Below, piece after piece: positions 1-6,306 of a stretch of DNA of 18,217 nucleotides. The position numbers and the translations under genes were made by a program. The notes beneath the pieces are model-generated. The model did not search any database. It was not told the DNA's origin and worked only from the letters and a program-made list of their open reading frames with translations. The DNA comes from an uncultured bacterium (GTDB lineage: Bacteria > Actinomycetota > Coriobacteriia > Coriobacteriales > Coriobacteriaceae): assembly GCA_905215095.1 (NCBI GenBank), contig CAJMOL010000006.1, forward strand, positions 1 through 18,217, in the 5' to 3' direction. How positions within the stretch are numbered: the stretch's first letter is position 1; the number at the start of each line of letters is the position of its first letter.

Positions 1-1404
1 GTCGGCCTTCACGGCCTCGGCAGCAGCGCCGGCGGCAACGCTCTTGGCGTCAGCCTTGCCCTGGAAGGCATCGTTGAGCTTGGCGGCCTTCTCGGCGTTC
101 TTGGCGGCGAGCTCCTCCTGGGAGATCTCGGCCTCCTCGGCGCACTTCTGGGCGTCATAGGCACGGAAGAACGGGTAGTACAGAACGAAGTCGACGACCA
201 GGATAAGGGCGAGCATCACAAAAGCGAGCGGCTGGAAGCCCAGGCCCATGATGGTGCCGATGGGGCCGGGGACGGTCCAAGGCAGGGTGTACATAAAGCC
301 GTTCATGCCCAAGAAGTCGATAAAGATCTTGAGGATCCAGATGTTGGCGATCGGGGCAAAGACAAACGGGACAAAGAAGACGGGGTTGAGCACGATGGGC
401 GCGGCGAACAGCAGCGGCTCGTTGACGGCAAAGCAGACGGGGACGATGGCGGCCTTACCGACGGCGCGCATCTCCTGAGACTTGGCCAGGAAGCAGAACA
501 TAAAGACCAGGACGAGCGTGGCGCCGGTGCCGCCCATGCAGACGACGAAGTACTGGGCACCCTGGGTCAGGACAGCGGAAGCGTGCTGGCCGGCCTGGAA
601 CGCAGCCAGGTTGTCGGTCATGTTGGCAACGAGGGCGGCGGCGATGGCGGGCTCGACGATCGAGGGGCCGTGGACGCCGACGAACCAGAAGAGGCTCATG
701 GCGCCGTAAATTACAGCGAGGCCAATATAGCCGTCGGCAGCGGTGAACAGGGGCTGGAACACCTGGATGACGCCCTGGGCAAAGCAGAAGCCAAAGGCAG
801 CGCGGAAGACGATGTCACAGACCCAAAAGACGGTGATGCAGACGGAGAAGGGGATGATGTCCTTAAAGGTCTGCGAGATGTTGGGCGGGACCTGCTCGGG
901 CATCTTGACGGTGATGTTGCGCTTAATGAAGAACTTGTAGATGATGCCGGTCACAAACGCAGCGATGAAAGCAGTCAGCAGGCCCTTGGAACCAAGGTAG
1001 GTGGTGTTGAAACCACTGGCAGCGTCCGTGGCGATGGTGTCGCTCGAAAGGAGCAAGAAGCCGATGATAGCTGCGCACATGCACGAGATGAAGTTGATCT
1101 GGTTGTTCTTGGGCAGATCGCGGTTCTGAGCGTCGGCGAAGTGCTTGGCCGTGGTGGCGGCGCAGGCGATGGCCAGGATGCCCATGGAGTAGTTGTAGCA
1201 CTTCCACAGGGCGTTGTTGATGTCATCGGGCCAGTAGAAACCCCAGATGTTGGGGACCGAGGCTACCAGGCAAAAGATGGACGAGAAGATGATGATGGGG
1301 ATGACGGAGATAAAGCCGTCGCGGATCGCCTTGAGGTACTTGTTGCGGGCGATCGCGTTGAAAAAGGGCTGGCCCTTTTCGATGATGGCGATAAGTTGCT
1401 CCAT
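1..1404 (-). CDS. lacE: PTS lactose/cellobiose-family EIIC permease, LacE-like (partial, 3' end outside window)
   Basis: The frame is open for 468 codons from ATG at 1404 to the window edge. TAGGAG lies 6 nt upstream of the start. The product resembles the Lac-family PTS membrane subunit, which carries a disaccharide across the membrane while EIIB phosphorylates it. Hydrophobic segments begin near residues 31-52 and continue to about 415. Family landmarks are GVHG at 243-246, with His245, and VNEP at 327-330, with Glu329; in crystallised family members these His and Glu residues contact sugar. After residue 415 there is a Lys/Ala/Glu-rich linker (about 417-468) of the kind that joins EIIC to EIIB in LacE-type EIICB proteins, so a fused EIIB may lie beyond the edge. 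It is divergent from the LacI-family gene. The EIIA, LacA, LacB and LacC genes nearby make lactose or galactose-type sugars the likely substrate. Specificity is inferred, not shown. Confidence 0.87.
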   Translation of the reverse strand, partial: MEQLIAIIEKGQPFFNAIARNKYLKAIRDGFISVIPIIIFSSIFCLVASVPNIWGFYWPDDINNALWKCYNYSMGILAIACAATTAKHFADAQNRDLPKNNQINFISCMCAAIIGFLLLSSDTIATDAASGFNTTYLGSKGLLTAFIAAFVTGIIYKFFIKRNITVKMPEQVPPNISQTFKDIIPFSVCITVFWVCDIVFRAAFGFCFAQGVIQVFQPLFTAADGYIGLAVIYGAMSLFWFVGVHGPSIVEPAIAAALVANMTDNLAAFQAGQHASAVLTQGAQYFVVCMGGTGATLVLVFMFCFLAKSQEMRAVGKAAIVPVCFAVNEPLLFAAPIVLNPVFFVPFVFAPIANIWILKIFIDFLGMNGFMYTLPWTVPGPIGTIMGLGFQPLAFVMLALILVVDFVLYYPFFRAYDAQKCAEEAEISQEELAAKNAEKAAKLNDAFQGKADAKSVAAGAAAEAVKAD

Positions 1405-1437
1405 GCAATGCTCCTAAGAGTCGGTGGGTTAACAACG

Positions 1438-1465
1438 ATGGTAGCTTTTGGCGTTCGGTTGCCAA
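1438..1465 (-). promoter_or_regulatory. Putative promoter of lacE
   Basis: On the minus strand TTGGCA (1465-1460) and TACCAT (1443-1438) are separated by 16 nt, followed by a short leader to the lacE ribosome site. The -35 box directly abuts a CG-centred operator-like sequence (1468-1481), which would suit repression. Box matches are moderate, so this is a proposal. Confidence 0.45.
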
Positions 1466-1604
1466 AATGTTGACGTTGCCATTTTGCGACACAAAAAAAG
1501 ACGCGAACCGGTGGTTCCTGTGCCTGCGAACCGTCGATTCCTTACGCGTAAACGTTTGAGCCGCCCGGTGGCTCTGTGTTTGCGCAATGGCAACGTTAAC
1601 ATTT
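1465..1604. promoter_or_regulatory. Divergent lacE/lacI control region with three CG-centred operator-like palindromes in an inverted arrangement
   Basis: The 357-nt gap between lacE and the LacI-family gene holds two copies of one 17-mer in opposite orientation: 1465-1481, and 1588-1604 read on the other strand, 16 of 17 identical. Each contains a 14-mer with a central CG (TGTTGACGTTGCCA, TGGCAACGTTAACA), the usual centre of LacI-family operators. A third AAACGTTT-type site is centred at 1553/1554. The centres are 79 and 41 bp apart. The neighbouring LacI-family protein is the obvious candidate binder. A TATACT at 1690-1695 may be the -10 of that gene, but I see no good -35. Confidence 0.6.
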
Positions 1605-1761
1605 GGGTGCCAAAAGCCGTTTGGGGAAGCAAAAATGTCGGTGAACGGTAGGTTTTGGGTGGTGAGCGTATGGTGGGGGAGGCGTTGGATATACTTGAAG
1701 GCGCTAAAAATGACTGCGCAAGGTGCCGCCAATGGCATCGTTGACATAGAAAGATCGACCT

Positions 1762-2766
1762 ATGGCCGCTGTTAAAAAATCGGTATCCGTTAAGGATGTG
1801 GCGCGTCTCGCGGGCGTCTCGGAGCAGACGGTCTCGCGCACCGTGCACGATTCGCCCAGCGTGCGCCCCGAGACCAAGGAACGCGTGCGTGCCGCCATGC
1901 GCGAGCTGGGGTATCGCCCCAATTTTGCCGGTCGATCGCTGCGCCGTGGCAAGTTTAAGACCGTCGGCGTCGCCATGTTCAACATTACCGGCACCGGCAA
2001 CCTCGACCGTATGGAGGGCTTTGCCGCCGCGGCCGACAAACACGGCTATGCCATCACCCTCACTAAAGTAGACGGGCATCCGTATACCCTCGAGAGCGCA
2101 TCGTCGCGTATGAGCGCACTGCCGGTGGACGGTATGGTCGTGATTATGAATCGCATGCCGGCGGACTTTGGCACCTTCGAGCCGCTACCTGGCATGCAGA
2201 CGGTGCTCGTTACCATGCTGGAGCACCCGCTCTGTTCAACGGTCGATAACGACCAGTTCGATTGCTCGCGCCAGGTGGTCGAGTATTTGCTGGGGAGGGG
2301 GCACAAGACTGTGCACTTTATCTCATGCCCCGAGCGCTCGCTTTCGGGCATGCGGCGCGAGGAAGGCTGGCGTGAGACATTGCGTGCGCATGGCATTGAG
2401 CCCCCGCAGCTCGTGCGCGGCGACTGGACGGCACAGAGCGGGTATGCCGCAGGCCAGGCTCTGGCGGATGATCCGACCTGCACGGCCATTTATGCCTCCA
2501 ACGATGCCATGGCATATGGCTGTATCCGTGGGCTCGAGTCGCGCGGGAAGTGCGTGCCCCAGGACGTGAGCGTGGCGGGTGTTGACGATAGTCTGGGCGA
2601 TATCGTGCCCGACCGTCGCCTGACCACGGTGCGCTTTGACAACAAGCGCGTCGGCATGTGGGCGGTCGACAAGATTGCCGGCGCCGAGGGCGTTGAACCC
2701 GGTGTGGAGCACATGCTGTTTCCGGGCGTGCTCGTCGAGGGCGATACGGTGCGCGATGTGCGCTAG
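1762..2766 (+). CDS. LacI/GalR-family transcriptional regulator
   Basis: 334 aa, the usual length of the family. The N-terminus has the LacI-type helix-turn-helix (about 8-27, VKDVARLAGVSEQTVSRTV) followed by the hinge-proximal LGYRPN and a variant hinge. The rest is a periplasmic-binding-protein-like effector domain, with family landmarks YASNDAMAYG and VSVAGVDDS in the C-terminal half. It is expected to bind DNA as a dimer and release it when a sugar or sugar phosphate binds. Its divergence from lacE, and the CG-centred palindromes between them, suggest it controls lacE and itself. The ribosome site is weak (AAAGA 8-9 nt upstream of ATG 1762). No terminator is visible after it. The effector cannot be told from the sequence. 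Confidence 0.92.
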   Translation: MAAVKKSVSVKDVARLAGVSEQTVSRTVHDSPSVRPETKERVRAAMRELGYRPNFAGRSLRRGKFKTVGVAMFNITGTGNLDRMEGFAAAADKHGYAITLTKVDGHPYTLESASSRMSALPVDGMVVIMNRMPADFGTFEPLPGMQTVLVTMLEHPLCSTVDNDQFDCSRQVVEYLLGRGHKTVHFISCPERSLSGMRREEGWRETLRAHGIEPPQLVRGDWTAQSGYAAGQALADDPTCTAIYASNDAMAYGCIRGLESRGKCVPQDVSVAGVDDSLGDIVPDRRLTTVRFDNKRVGMWAVDKIAGAEGVEPGVEHMLFPGVLVEGDTVRDVR

Positions 2767-2797
2767 GGCGCGGGTCTGTTTGGGTTGCCGCTAATTG

Positions 2798-2883
2798 TGT
2801 TCGATATTGTTCAGATTGGTTTAAAAACCGTTCACGGGTGAAAAGTGACCGTTCATAGTTCGAAATTACGTTTTGCGCTGTTC
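2798..2883 (+). promoter_or_regulatory. Phased GTTC operator array upstream of lacF
   Basis: GTTC occurs at 2799, 2809, 2830, 2851, 2858 and 2880, all on the plus strand. The first steps are 10, 21 and 21 bp, and 2858 to 2880 is 22 bp, so most sites lie one or two helical turns apart. The first pair, TGTTCGATATTGTTCA, matches TGTTCGAATGTGTTCA upstream of lacA at 13 of 16 positions. GTTC half-sites are typical of DeoR-family operators (GlpR is a known example), so a LacR-type DeoR repressor encoded elsewhere is a reasonable guess. No clear -35/-10 pair is visible here. Confidence 0.55.
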
Positions 2884-2980
2884 TTTTTTGTTTGAATGTT
2901 AATGTTTCTGTCATACAGAACGCAGCGCGTATGCCCGGACGCGATGCTCTCCATTGGTTCATATGTGAAAGGAACGCAAT

Positions 2981-3319
2981 ATGGCAACCAAAGAAGAAAT
3001 CTCGATGGTTGGATTCGAGATTGTCGCATACGCAGGTGACGCCCAGACCGATCTGCTTGCAGCGCTCGATGCTGCTCGCGAGGGTGACTTTGAGAAGGCC
3101 GAGCAGCTGCACAAGGATGCCAGCGATGCGCTCATCGGTGCCCACGACACGCAGACCAAGCTGCTTTCGCAGGAGGCCGGCGGTGGCGAGATGGAGATGA
3201 CCTTCATCATGGCTCACGCTCAGGACACTCTCATGACCACTATGATCCTGGAGAAGCAGACCCGCTTTACCATCGATGCCTACAAGCGCATCGCCGAGCT
3301 CGAGGCCAAGCTCGCCTAA
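2981..3319 (+). CDS. lacF: PTS lactose/cellobiose-family EIIA component (LacF-like)
   Basis: 112 aa, a typical length for the Lac-family EIIA, an all-helical trimer in the cytoplasm. It passes phosphate from HPr to EIIB. The active-site segment MAHAQDTLMT gives His79 as the phosphorylation site and Asp82 as the metal ligand, matching His78 and Asp81 of characterised LacF proteins. AAAGGA lies 7 nt before ATG 2981. It stands alone between its own GTTC-rich leader and a strong terminator (3351-3380), separated from lacE by the regulator gene and transcribed in the opposite direction. In lactococcal and staphylococcal lac operons lacF lies next to lacE on one transcript, so the split here is a difference. 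A cellobiose-type EIIA cannot be excluded, but the lacABC neighbours favour the lactose role. Confidence 0.9.
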   Translation: MATKEEISMVGFEIVAYAGDAQTDLLAALDAAREGDFEKAEQLHKDASDALIGAHDTQTKLLSQEAGGGEMEMTFIMAHAQDTLMTTMILEKQTRFTIDAYKRIAELEAKLA

Positions 3320-3350
3320 CGAGCCCTCACAACCAAGTCCCCTTCCAAAA

Positions 3351-3380
3351 GCTCTGCCGCTACCCGCGGCAGGGCTTTTT
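3351..3380 (+). terminator. Intrinsic terminator of lacF
   Basis: The stem pairs GCTCTGCCGC (3351-3360) with GCGGCAGGGC (3366-3375), closed by one G-T pair and a short TACCC loop, and is followed by a run of five T at 3376-3380. Confidence 0.9.
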
Positions 3381-3393
3381 CTGTCCTCCTCCA

Positions 3394-3460
3394 AGTTGCG
3401 GTGAAATAGGGACTGAATAGGGGCCGACGGGCGCAAAACAATCCCTATTCCACCGCAACT
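3394..3460. repeat. Inverted repeat, REPIN-like
   Basis: Arms of 19 nt (3394-3412 and 3442-3460) are reverse complements with one mismatch, around a 29-nt centre. The arm reads AGTTGCGGTGAAATAGGGA. A further partial copy of AATAGGG lies in the centre. It follows the lacF terminator and has no T-run, so it is not a normal terminator. It resembles paired REP-type dispersed repeats. Confidence 0.7.
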
Positions 3461-3470
3461 CATCCGGAGA

Positions 3471-3490
3471 TAGTCATTGGGGACAGTCTT
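3471..3490 (+). repeat. Single copy of TAGTCATTGGGGAC-type repeat
   Basis: The first 14 nt are identical to the start of the tandem repeat at 8344-8370, and the rest (AGTCTT versus GTTCTT) is similar. This supports a dispersed repeat family. Confidence 0.5.
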
Positions 3491-3577
3491 GGTGCGCTCT
3501 GTTCGTCTTCCCGTTCGTTTTTTGCTCGGTGGGTATACTTCCTTTCGCATTAAGCCCCGGACTGAGGAGGTATCCAA

Positions 3578-4609
3578 ATGCCGGATAACGGGTCAATACA
3601 AAAAAGAGACGCGCACGAGATGGCTCATGGGCGTCCTGTCCAGATAACCGAGCACACGGCGGTAACCGAGCTGCAGCCCAGTCTGTCCGATGTCGTGTGC
3701 GCAAACAAAAAGCTGCAGATTGGCTTTATCGTTGCGCTCGTGGTCCTGGCGCTGCTGTCGGGCTTTGTAGCTCGTCCGCATTTCGCCGATACCAAAACTT
3801 GGGACTCCACCATCGAGGTCATCGACCAAAAGAAGGGTAACGTACTGGCGCTCACGACCTCGTGCGTTGCCCTGTCTGCGGGTATCACTGCGCTGCCGGG
3901 CGATACGGGAACGCCAGTCGCCGAGCAGCTCGCGCAGCTTTCAGGCAACCTTGGTATCGTGCTTGCCGTGCTCTACCTCGAGAAATACCTGCTAACCATT
4001 TTGTGGTCGGTTGGCTTGGGCATCTTAATCCCGTTTGCGTTGGGGCTCTTTGCGGTGTCGCTCGGCATTCACGGGCGCTGGAGCACGAGCGCTGTCCTGC
4101 GCCGTGTGGCGACGCGCGTGCTGGTGGTCGCCATAATTGGCATGGCGTTGGTGCCTGCAAGCGTTTGGGTGTCGCAGAAGGTCGATGAAACGTATCGCGT
4201 AAGTATTGAGCAAGCTGAGCAAAAGGCTGCGGACGCTGCGGACGCGGCCGACACCACGGACAAGTCAGCCGAGACCAGCTCAAAATCGAACAAGAAAAAA
4301 TCCGAGGCCACGGAGTCCAAAAACGTGCTCGAGCAGCTGACCGATGGGGCGTCGAGCCTTGTTACGTCGGTGACCAGCGGTGCCAAGCAGATGACCGACG
4401 AGATCGTGCAGCAGGTGACCGACCTCATCGAAGGCGTCATCGTGATGATCGTGACTTCGTGCGTTATCCCGCTGCTGGTGCTCGTGGCGTTCCTGTGGCT
4501 GGGACACGTACTGCTAGGGATCGATATTTCCGGCCCGGCGAACTATTTGACGGGTCGTTTCTTGAGCGCTCCTTCCAAGCACGCCAAAAAGGGCGGGCAG
4601 TCCGAGTAG
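3578..4609 (+). CDS. Membrane protein of unknown function
   Basis: 343 aa, not recognised. AGGAGG lies about 8 nt before ATG 3578, and TATACT at 3534-3539 is a likely -10. The hydrophilic N-terminus (1-45) is followed by hydrophobic segments at about 48-66, 124-163 (long enough for two passes), 178-199 and 286-314. Between the last two lies a soluble stretch with an Ala/Asp run (216-226), a Ser/Lys-rich low-complexity part (228-248) and an amphipathic Thr/Val/Ser-rich region (250-285). The C-terminus is short and Lys-rich. Four or five membrane passes are likely. The gene sits between lacF and lacA but has its own promoter-like element and terminator, so a link to sugar use is not implied. 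I see no catalytic or transport motif. Confidence 0.85.
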   Translation: MPDNGSIQKRDAHEMAHGRPVQITEHTAVTELQPSLSDVVCANKKLQIGFIVALVVLALLSGFVARPHFADTKTWDSTIEVIDQKKGNVLALTTSCVALSAGITALPGDTGTPVAEQLAQLSGNLGIVLAVLYLEKYLLTILWSVGLGILIPFALGLFAVSLGIHGRWSTSAVLRRVATRVLVVAIIGMALVPASVWVSQKVDETYRVSIEQAEQKAADAADAADTTDKSAETSSKSNKKKSEATESKNVLEQLTDGASSLVTSVTSGAKQMTDEIVQQVTDLIEGVIVMIVTSCVIPLLVLVAFLWLGHVLLGIDISGPANYLTGRFLSAPSKHAKKGGQSE

Positions 4610-4643
4610 CTAAAACAGCTGTATATACCGGGGAATACCGCCG

Positions 4644-4680
4644 AAGGGCGGCCGAGACACGTTCTTGGCCGCCCTTTTGT
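4644..4680 (+). terminator. Intrinsic terminator of the membrane protein gene
   Basis: AAGGGCGGCC (4644-4653) pairs perfectly with GGCCGCCCTT (4667-4676), and the tail is T-rich (TTGTTTG). The stop codon is at 4607-4609. Nothing else is seen between here and the lacA operators. Confidence 0.88.
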
Positions 4681-4746
4681 TTGTTGAACACGTGGTCGCT
4701 ACGTCCGCGCCCGGCTCAAACGGTCAGCAATCATCCGTGAACGATA

Positions 4747-4831
4747 TTTGTTCAAAAAAGAACAAAGATAAACAAATAGTTGTTGCAGTTACTGTTCGAA
4801 TGTGTTCAAATAAACATGAACAGTGAAGAAC
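4747..4831 (+). promoter_or_regulatory. lacA operators: perfect palindrome plus nested GTTC/GAAC double palindrome
   Basis: The first site is TTTGTTC (4747-4753), six A, then GAACAAA (4760-4766), a perfect inverted repeat. The second has GTTC at 4794 and 4804 and GAAC at 4818 and 4828. Both GTTC/GAAC pairs share one centre, 4812.5, and each pair of like half-sites is 10 bp apart. The second site contains TGTTCGAATGTGTTCA, a near copy of the element upstream of lacF. Weak boxes TTGCAG (4783-4788) and TCAAAT (4806-4811) would place the promoter under this site, so repression is likely. A DeoR-family LacR is the inferred binder. Confidence 0.6.
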
Positions 4832-4916
4832 CGCACATTCAGATGCCCGGACCTGAACGCGATTCAACACTTCCAAACAGAAACTACGCACCTGCGTATC
4901 TCTCAAGGAGGATGTC

Positions 4917-5345
4917 ATGAGGGTTGTAATCGCTTCCGATGCCGACGGTATGTCGATGAAGGAGTCTATCAAGGAGATGCTCATCGCCGACGGTCACGAG
5001 GTCGTCGACTATTCCGAGACCCCTGCCGCGGACTTTGTCGATTCCGCGACCGCCGTTGCCAAGGACCTGCTGGAGCACAAGGATTCCCAGGGCTTCGCAT
5101 TCGATAAGTACGGCGTCGGCTCCTATATGGCCGCCGTCAAGATCAAGGGCATGGTCGTCGCCAACATTTCCGACGAGCGTTCTGCCTACATGACCCGCGA
5201 GCACAACGGCTCGCGCATGGTCACCATGGGCCCGGGCGTTGTGGGCACCGAGGTCGCCAAGAAGATCGCCCGCGAGTTCCTGCGTGCACAGTACGCCGGC
5301 GGCCGTCACCAGATCCGTGTCGACATGCTCAACAAGATGGCCTAA
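4917..5345 (+). CDS. lacA: Galactose-6-phosphate isomerase subunit LacA
   Basis: 142 aa, RpiB/LacAB family. With LacB it forms the cytoplasmic isomerase that converts D-galactose-6-phosphate to D-tagatose-6-phosphate. It matches known LacA proteins in length and key stretches: SDADG at 7-11, VAVKIKGM-type sequence at 72-79, ISDERSAYMTREHNGSRM at 84-101 and the C-terminal GGRHQIRVDMLNKM. As expected for LacA rather than LacB or RpiB, the Cys-containing CGTG loop is absent and the equivalent region reads FDKYGVGSYM. AAGGAGG at 4905-4911 gives a strong ribosome site. It heads a unit with lacB, 63 nt downstream. Confidence 0.96.
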   Translation: MRVVIASDADGMSMKESIKEMLIADGHEVVDYSETPAADFVDSATAVAKDLLEHKDSQGFAFDKYGVGSYMAAVKIKGMVVANISDERSAYMTREHNGSRMVTMGPGVVGTEVAKKIAREFLRAQYAGGRHQIRVDMLNKMA

Positions 5346-5408
5346 CGAGAGCCACCGAGAACTCGAACTTCTACCTCAACTTGTGAATTCAGACGAAAGG
5401 ACGTTCTG

Positions 5409-5933
5409 ATGAAGAAGACCATCGCAATCGGTTGCGACCATATCGTTACGGACGAGAAGATCTATCTGGCCGACCGCCTGGAGCAGGCTGGTTACAAGGT
5501 GCTCGACTGCGGCACCTACAGCCACACCCGTACGCACTACCCCATCTACGGTAAGGCCGTGGGCGAGGCTGTTGCCAGCGGCAAGGCCGACTTTGGCGTG
5601 GCCCTTTGCGGCACCGGCATCGGCATCACCAACGCCGTCAACAAGGTTCCCGGCGCCCGCTGCGCCCTGGTCCGCGACATGACCTCTGCCCTGTATGCCC
5701 GTCGCGAGCTCAACGCCAACATCGTGGGCTTTGGCGGCAAGATTACCGGCGAGTTCCTGATGGCCGATATCATGCTTGCCTTCCTGGAGGAGCCCTACGA
5801 GAAGACCCCCGAGCACGATGCCCTGATCGCCAAGATCGATGCCTGCAATAAGGCCGACGCCGAGGCTCAGGCTGACCCGCACTTCTTTGACGAGTTCCTC
5901 GAGAAGTGGGACCGCGGCGAATACCACGATTAA
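5409..5933 (+). CDS. lacB: Galactose-6-phosphate isomerase subunit LacB
   Basis: 174 aa, close to the usual 171 of LacB. It carries GCDHIVTD at 8-15, [10 protein letters not shown] at 40-49, the catalytic-loop motif CGTGIGI with Cys67, [20 protein letters not shown] at 79-98 and the very conserved ending [20 protein letters not shown]. These separate it from ribose-5-phosphate isomerase RpiB. LacB is thought to supply the active-site Cys while LacA completes the site. GAAAGGA lies 7 nt before ATG 5409. The stop codon is followed after only 5 nt by the first hairpin of the structured element at 5939-6079. Confidence 0.97.
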   Translation: MKKTIAIGCDHIVTDEKIYLADRLEQAGYKVLDCGTYSHTRTHYPIYGKAVGEAVASGKADFGVALCGTGIGITNAVNKVPGARCALVRDMTSALYARRELNANIVGFGGKITGEFLMADIMLAFLEEPYEKTPEHDALIAKIDACNKADAEAQADPHFFDEFLEKWDRGEYHD

Positions 5934-5938
5934 GGGGT

Positions 5939-6079
5939 TCCGGCGTTCTACCGAACGCCGGACCGGCCGACGCTGCGAAGCCATCTGGCGGGCAATCTGC
6001 CGTTCAGCTTCGGCGGCATGACCAGAAGGTCAATGCCGCCTCGCTTCACGGCACCTTGCCTCGCCAGCTGACTTCTCGC
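5939..6079 (-). ncRNA. Unrecognised structured RNA element, copy 1 (partner of 8179-8322)
   Basis: Helices, by plus-strand coordinates: P1 5975-5980 with 6072-6079 (2-nt bulge 6075-6076); P2 5985-5990 with 6062-6067 and 5991-5994 with 6057-6060 (bulge 6061); P3 5998-6002 with 6049-6053; P3a 6003-6008 with 6043-6048; P4 6012-6019 with 6033-6040 and 6020-6023 with 6028-6031 (bulge 6032, 4-nt loop). A separate 10-bp hairpin (5939-5948 with 5953-5962, loop TACC) begins 5 nt after the lacB stop, and CGACGCTGCG (5968-5977) follows it. Copy 2 keeps every helix, bulge and loop size while most paired bases differ. On the minus strand the non-paired positions become tandem G-A (UGAA opposite UGAA) and G-U pairs, which favours that strand. 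The GAAA-type loop of copy 2 on the plus strand is the counter-argument. No T-run follows on either strand. I cannot assign an RNA family. Confidence 0.72.
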
Positions 6080-6082
6080 TGA

Positions 6083-6306
6083 CGTTGGGGGTACCTGTGG
6101 GGTTACCGCTGTTGTTGCGAAGCTTTCTGGTTCAGTAAGCTGCTCCGATAACACGTTTGCTTGCTGAGCTTGTGGGCTTCGTTTTGGCGGGACCCAGTAT
6201 TCTGCAGCTTTTCAATTGACGGCTCGCGTTTCTGTGAGGGGGCGCGGGCCGGTTTTCTATCAGCCCTATTGACTTGGCGGGCTGTCATAAGAAAGGGAAG
6301 GCTCCT
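6083..6306. other. Leader region before the aldose epimerase gene, no feature seen
   Basis: 224 nt between the structured element and the epimerase start. I looked for -35/-10 pairs: TTGACG (6216-6221) and TTGACT (6269-6274) occur, but neither has a -10 at a usual distance. No coding frame with a ribosome site and no strong hairpin are seen. Confidence 0.4.

Noticed and set aside
583..1473. 296-aa plus-strand open frame
   Set aside because: It is antisense to the lacE-like gene, lacks a ribosome site, and its composition (Gly/Asp/Glu/Val-rich) is that of a shadow frame.
2318..3577. 419-aa minus-strand open frame
   Set aside because: It is antisense to the LacI-family gene and lacF and spans their control regions and a terminator.
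5939..6079. tRNA or a common housekeeping RNA
   Set aside because: No cloverleaf, CCA end, GTTCRAN arm, or the conserved cores of SRP RNA, tmRNA, RNase P or 6S RNA that I can recognise.
5948..6154. 68-aa minus-strand open frame over structured element copy 1
   Set aside because: No ribosome site, and the aligned part of copy 2 does not keep the frame; base changes follow helix pairing and not codons.
6083..6306. Riboswitch controlling the aldose epimerase gene
   Set aside because: The structured element lies over 220 nt from that start, its partner copy precedes the unrelated lspA, and no known aptamer core or switching terminator is seen.
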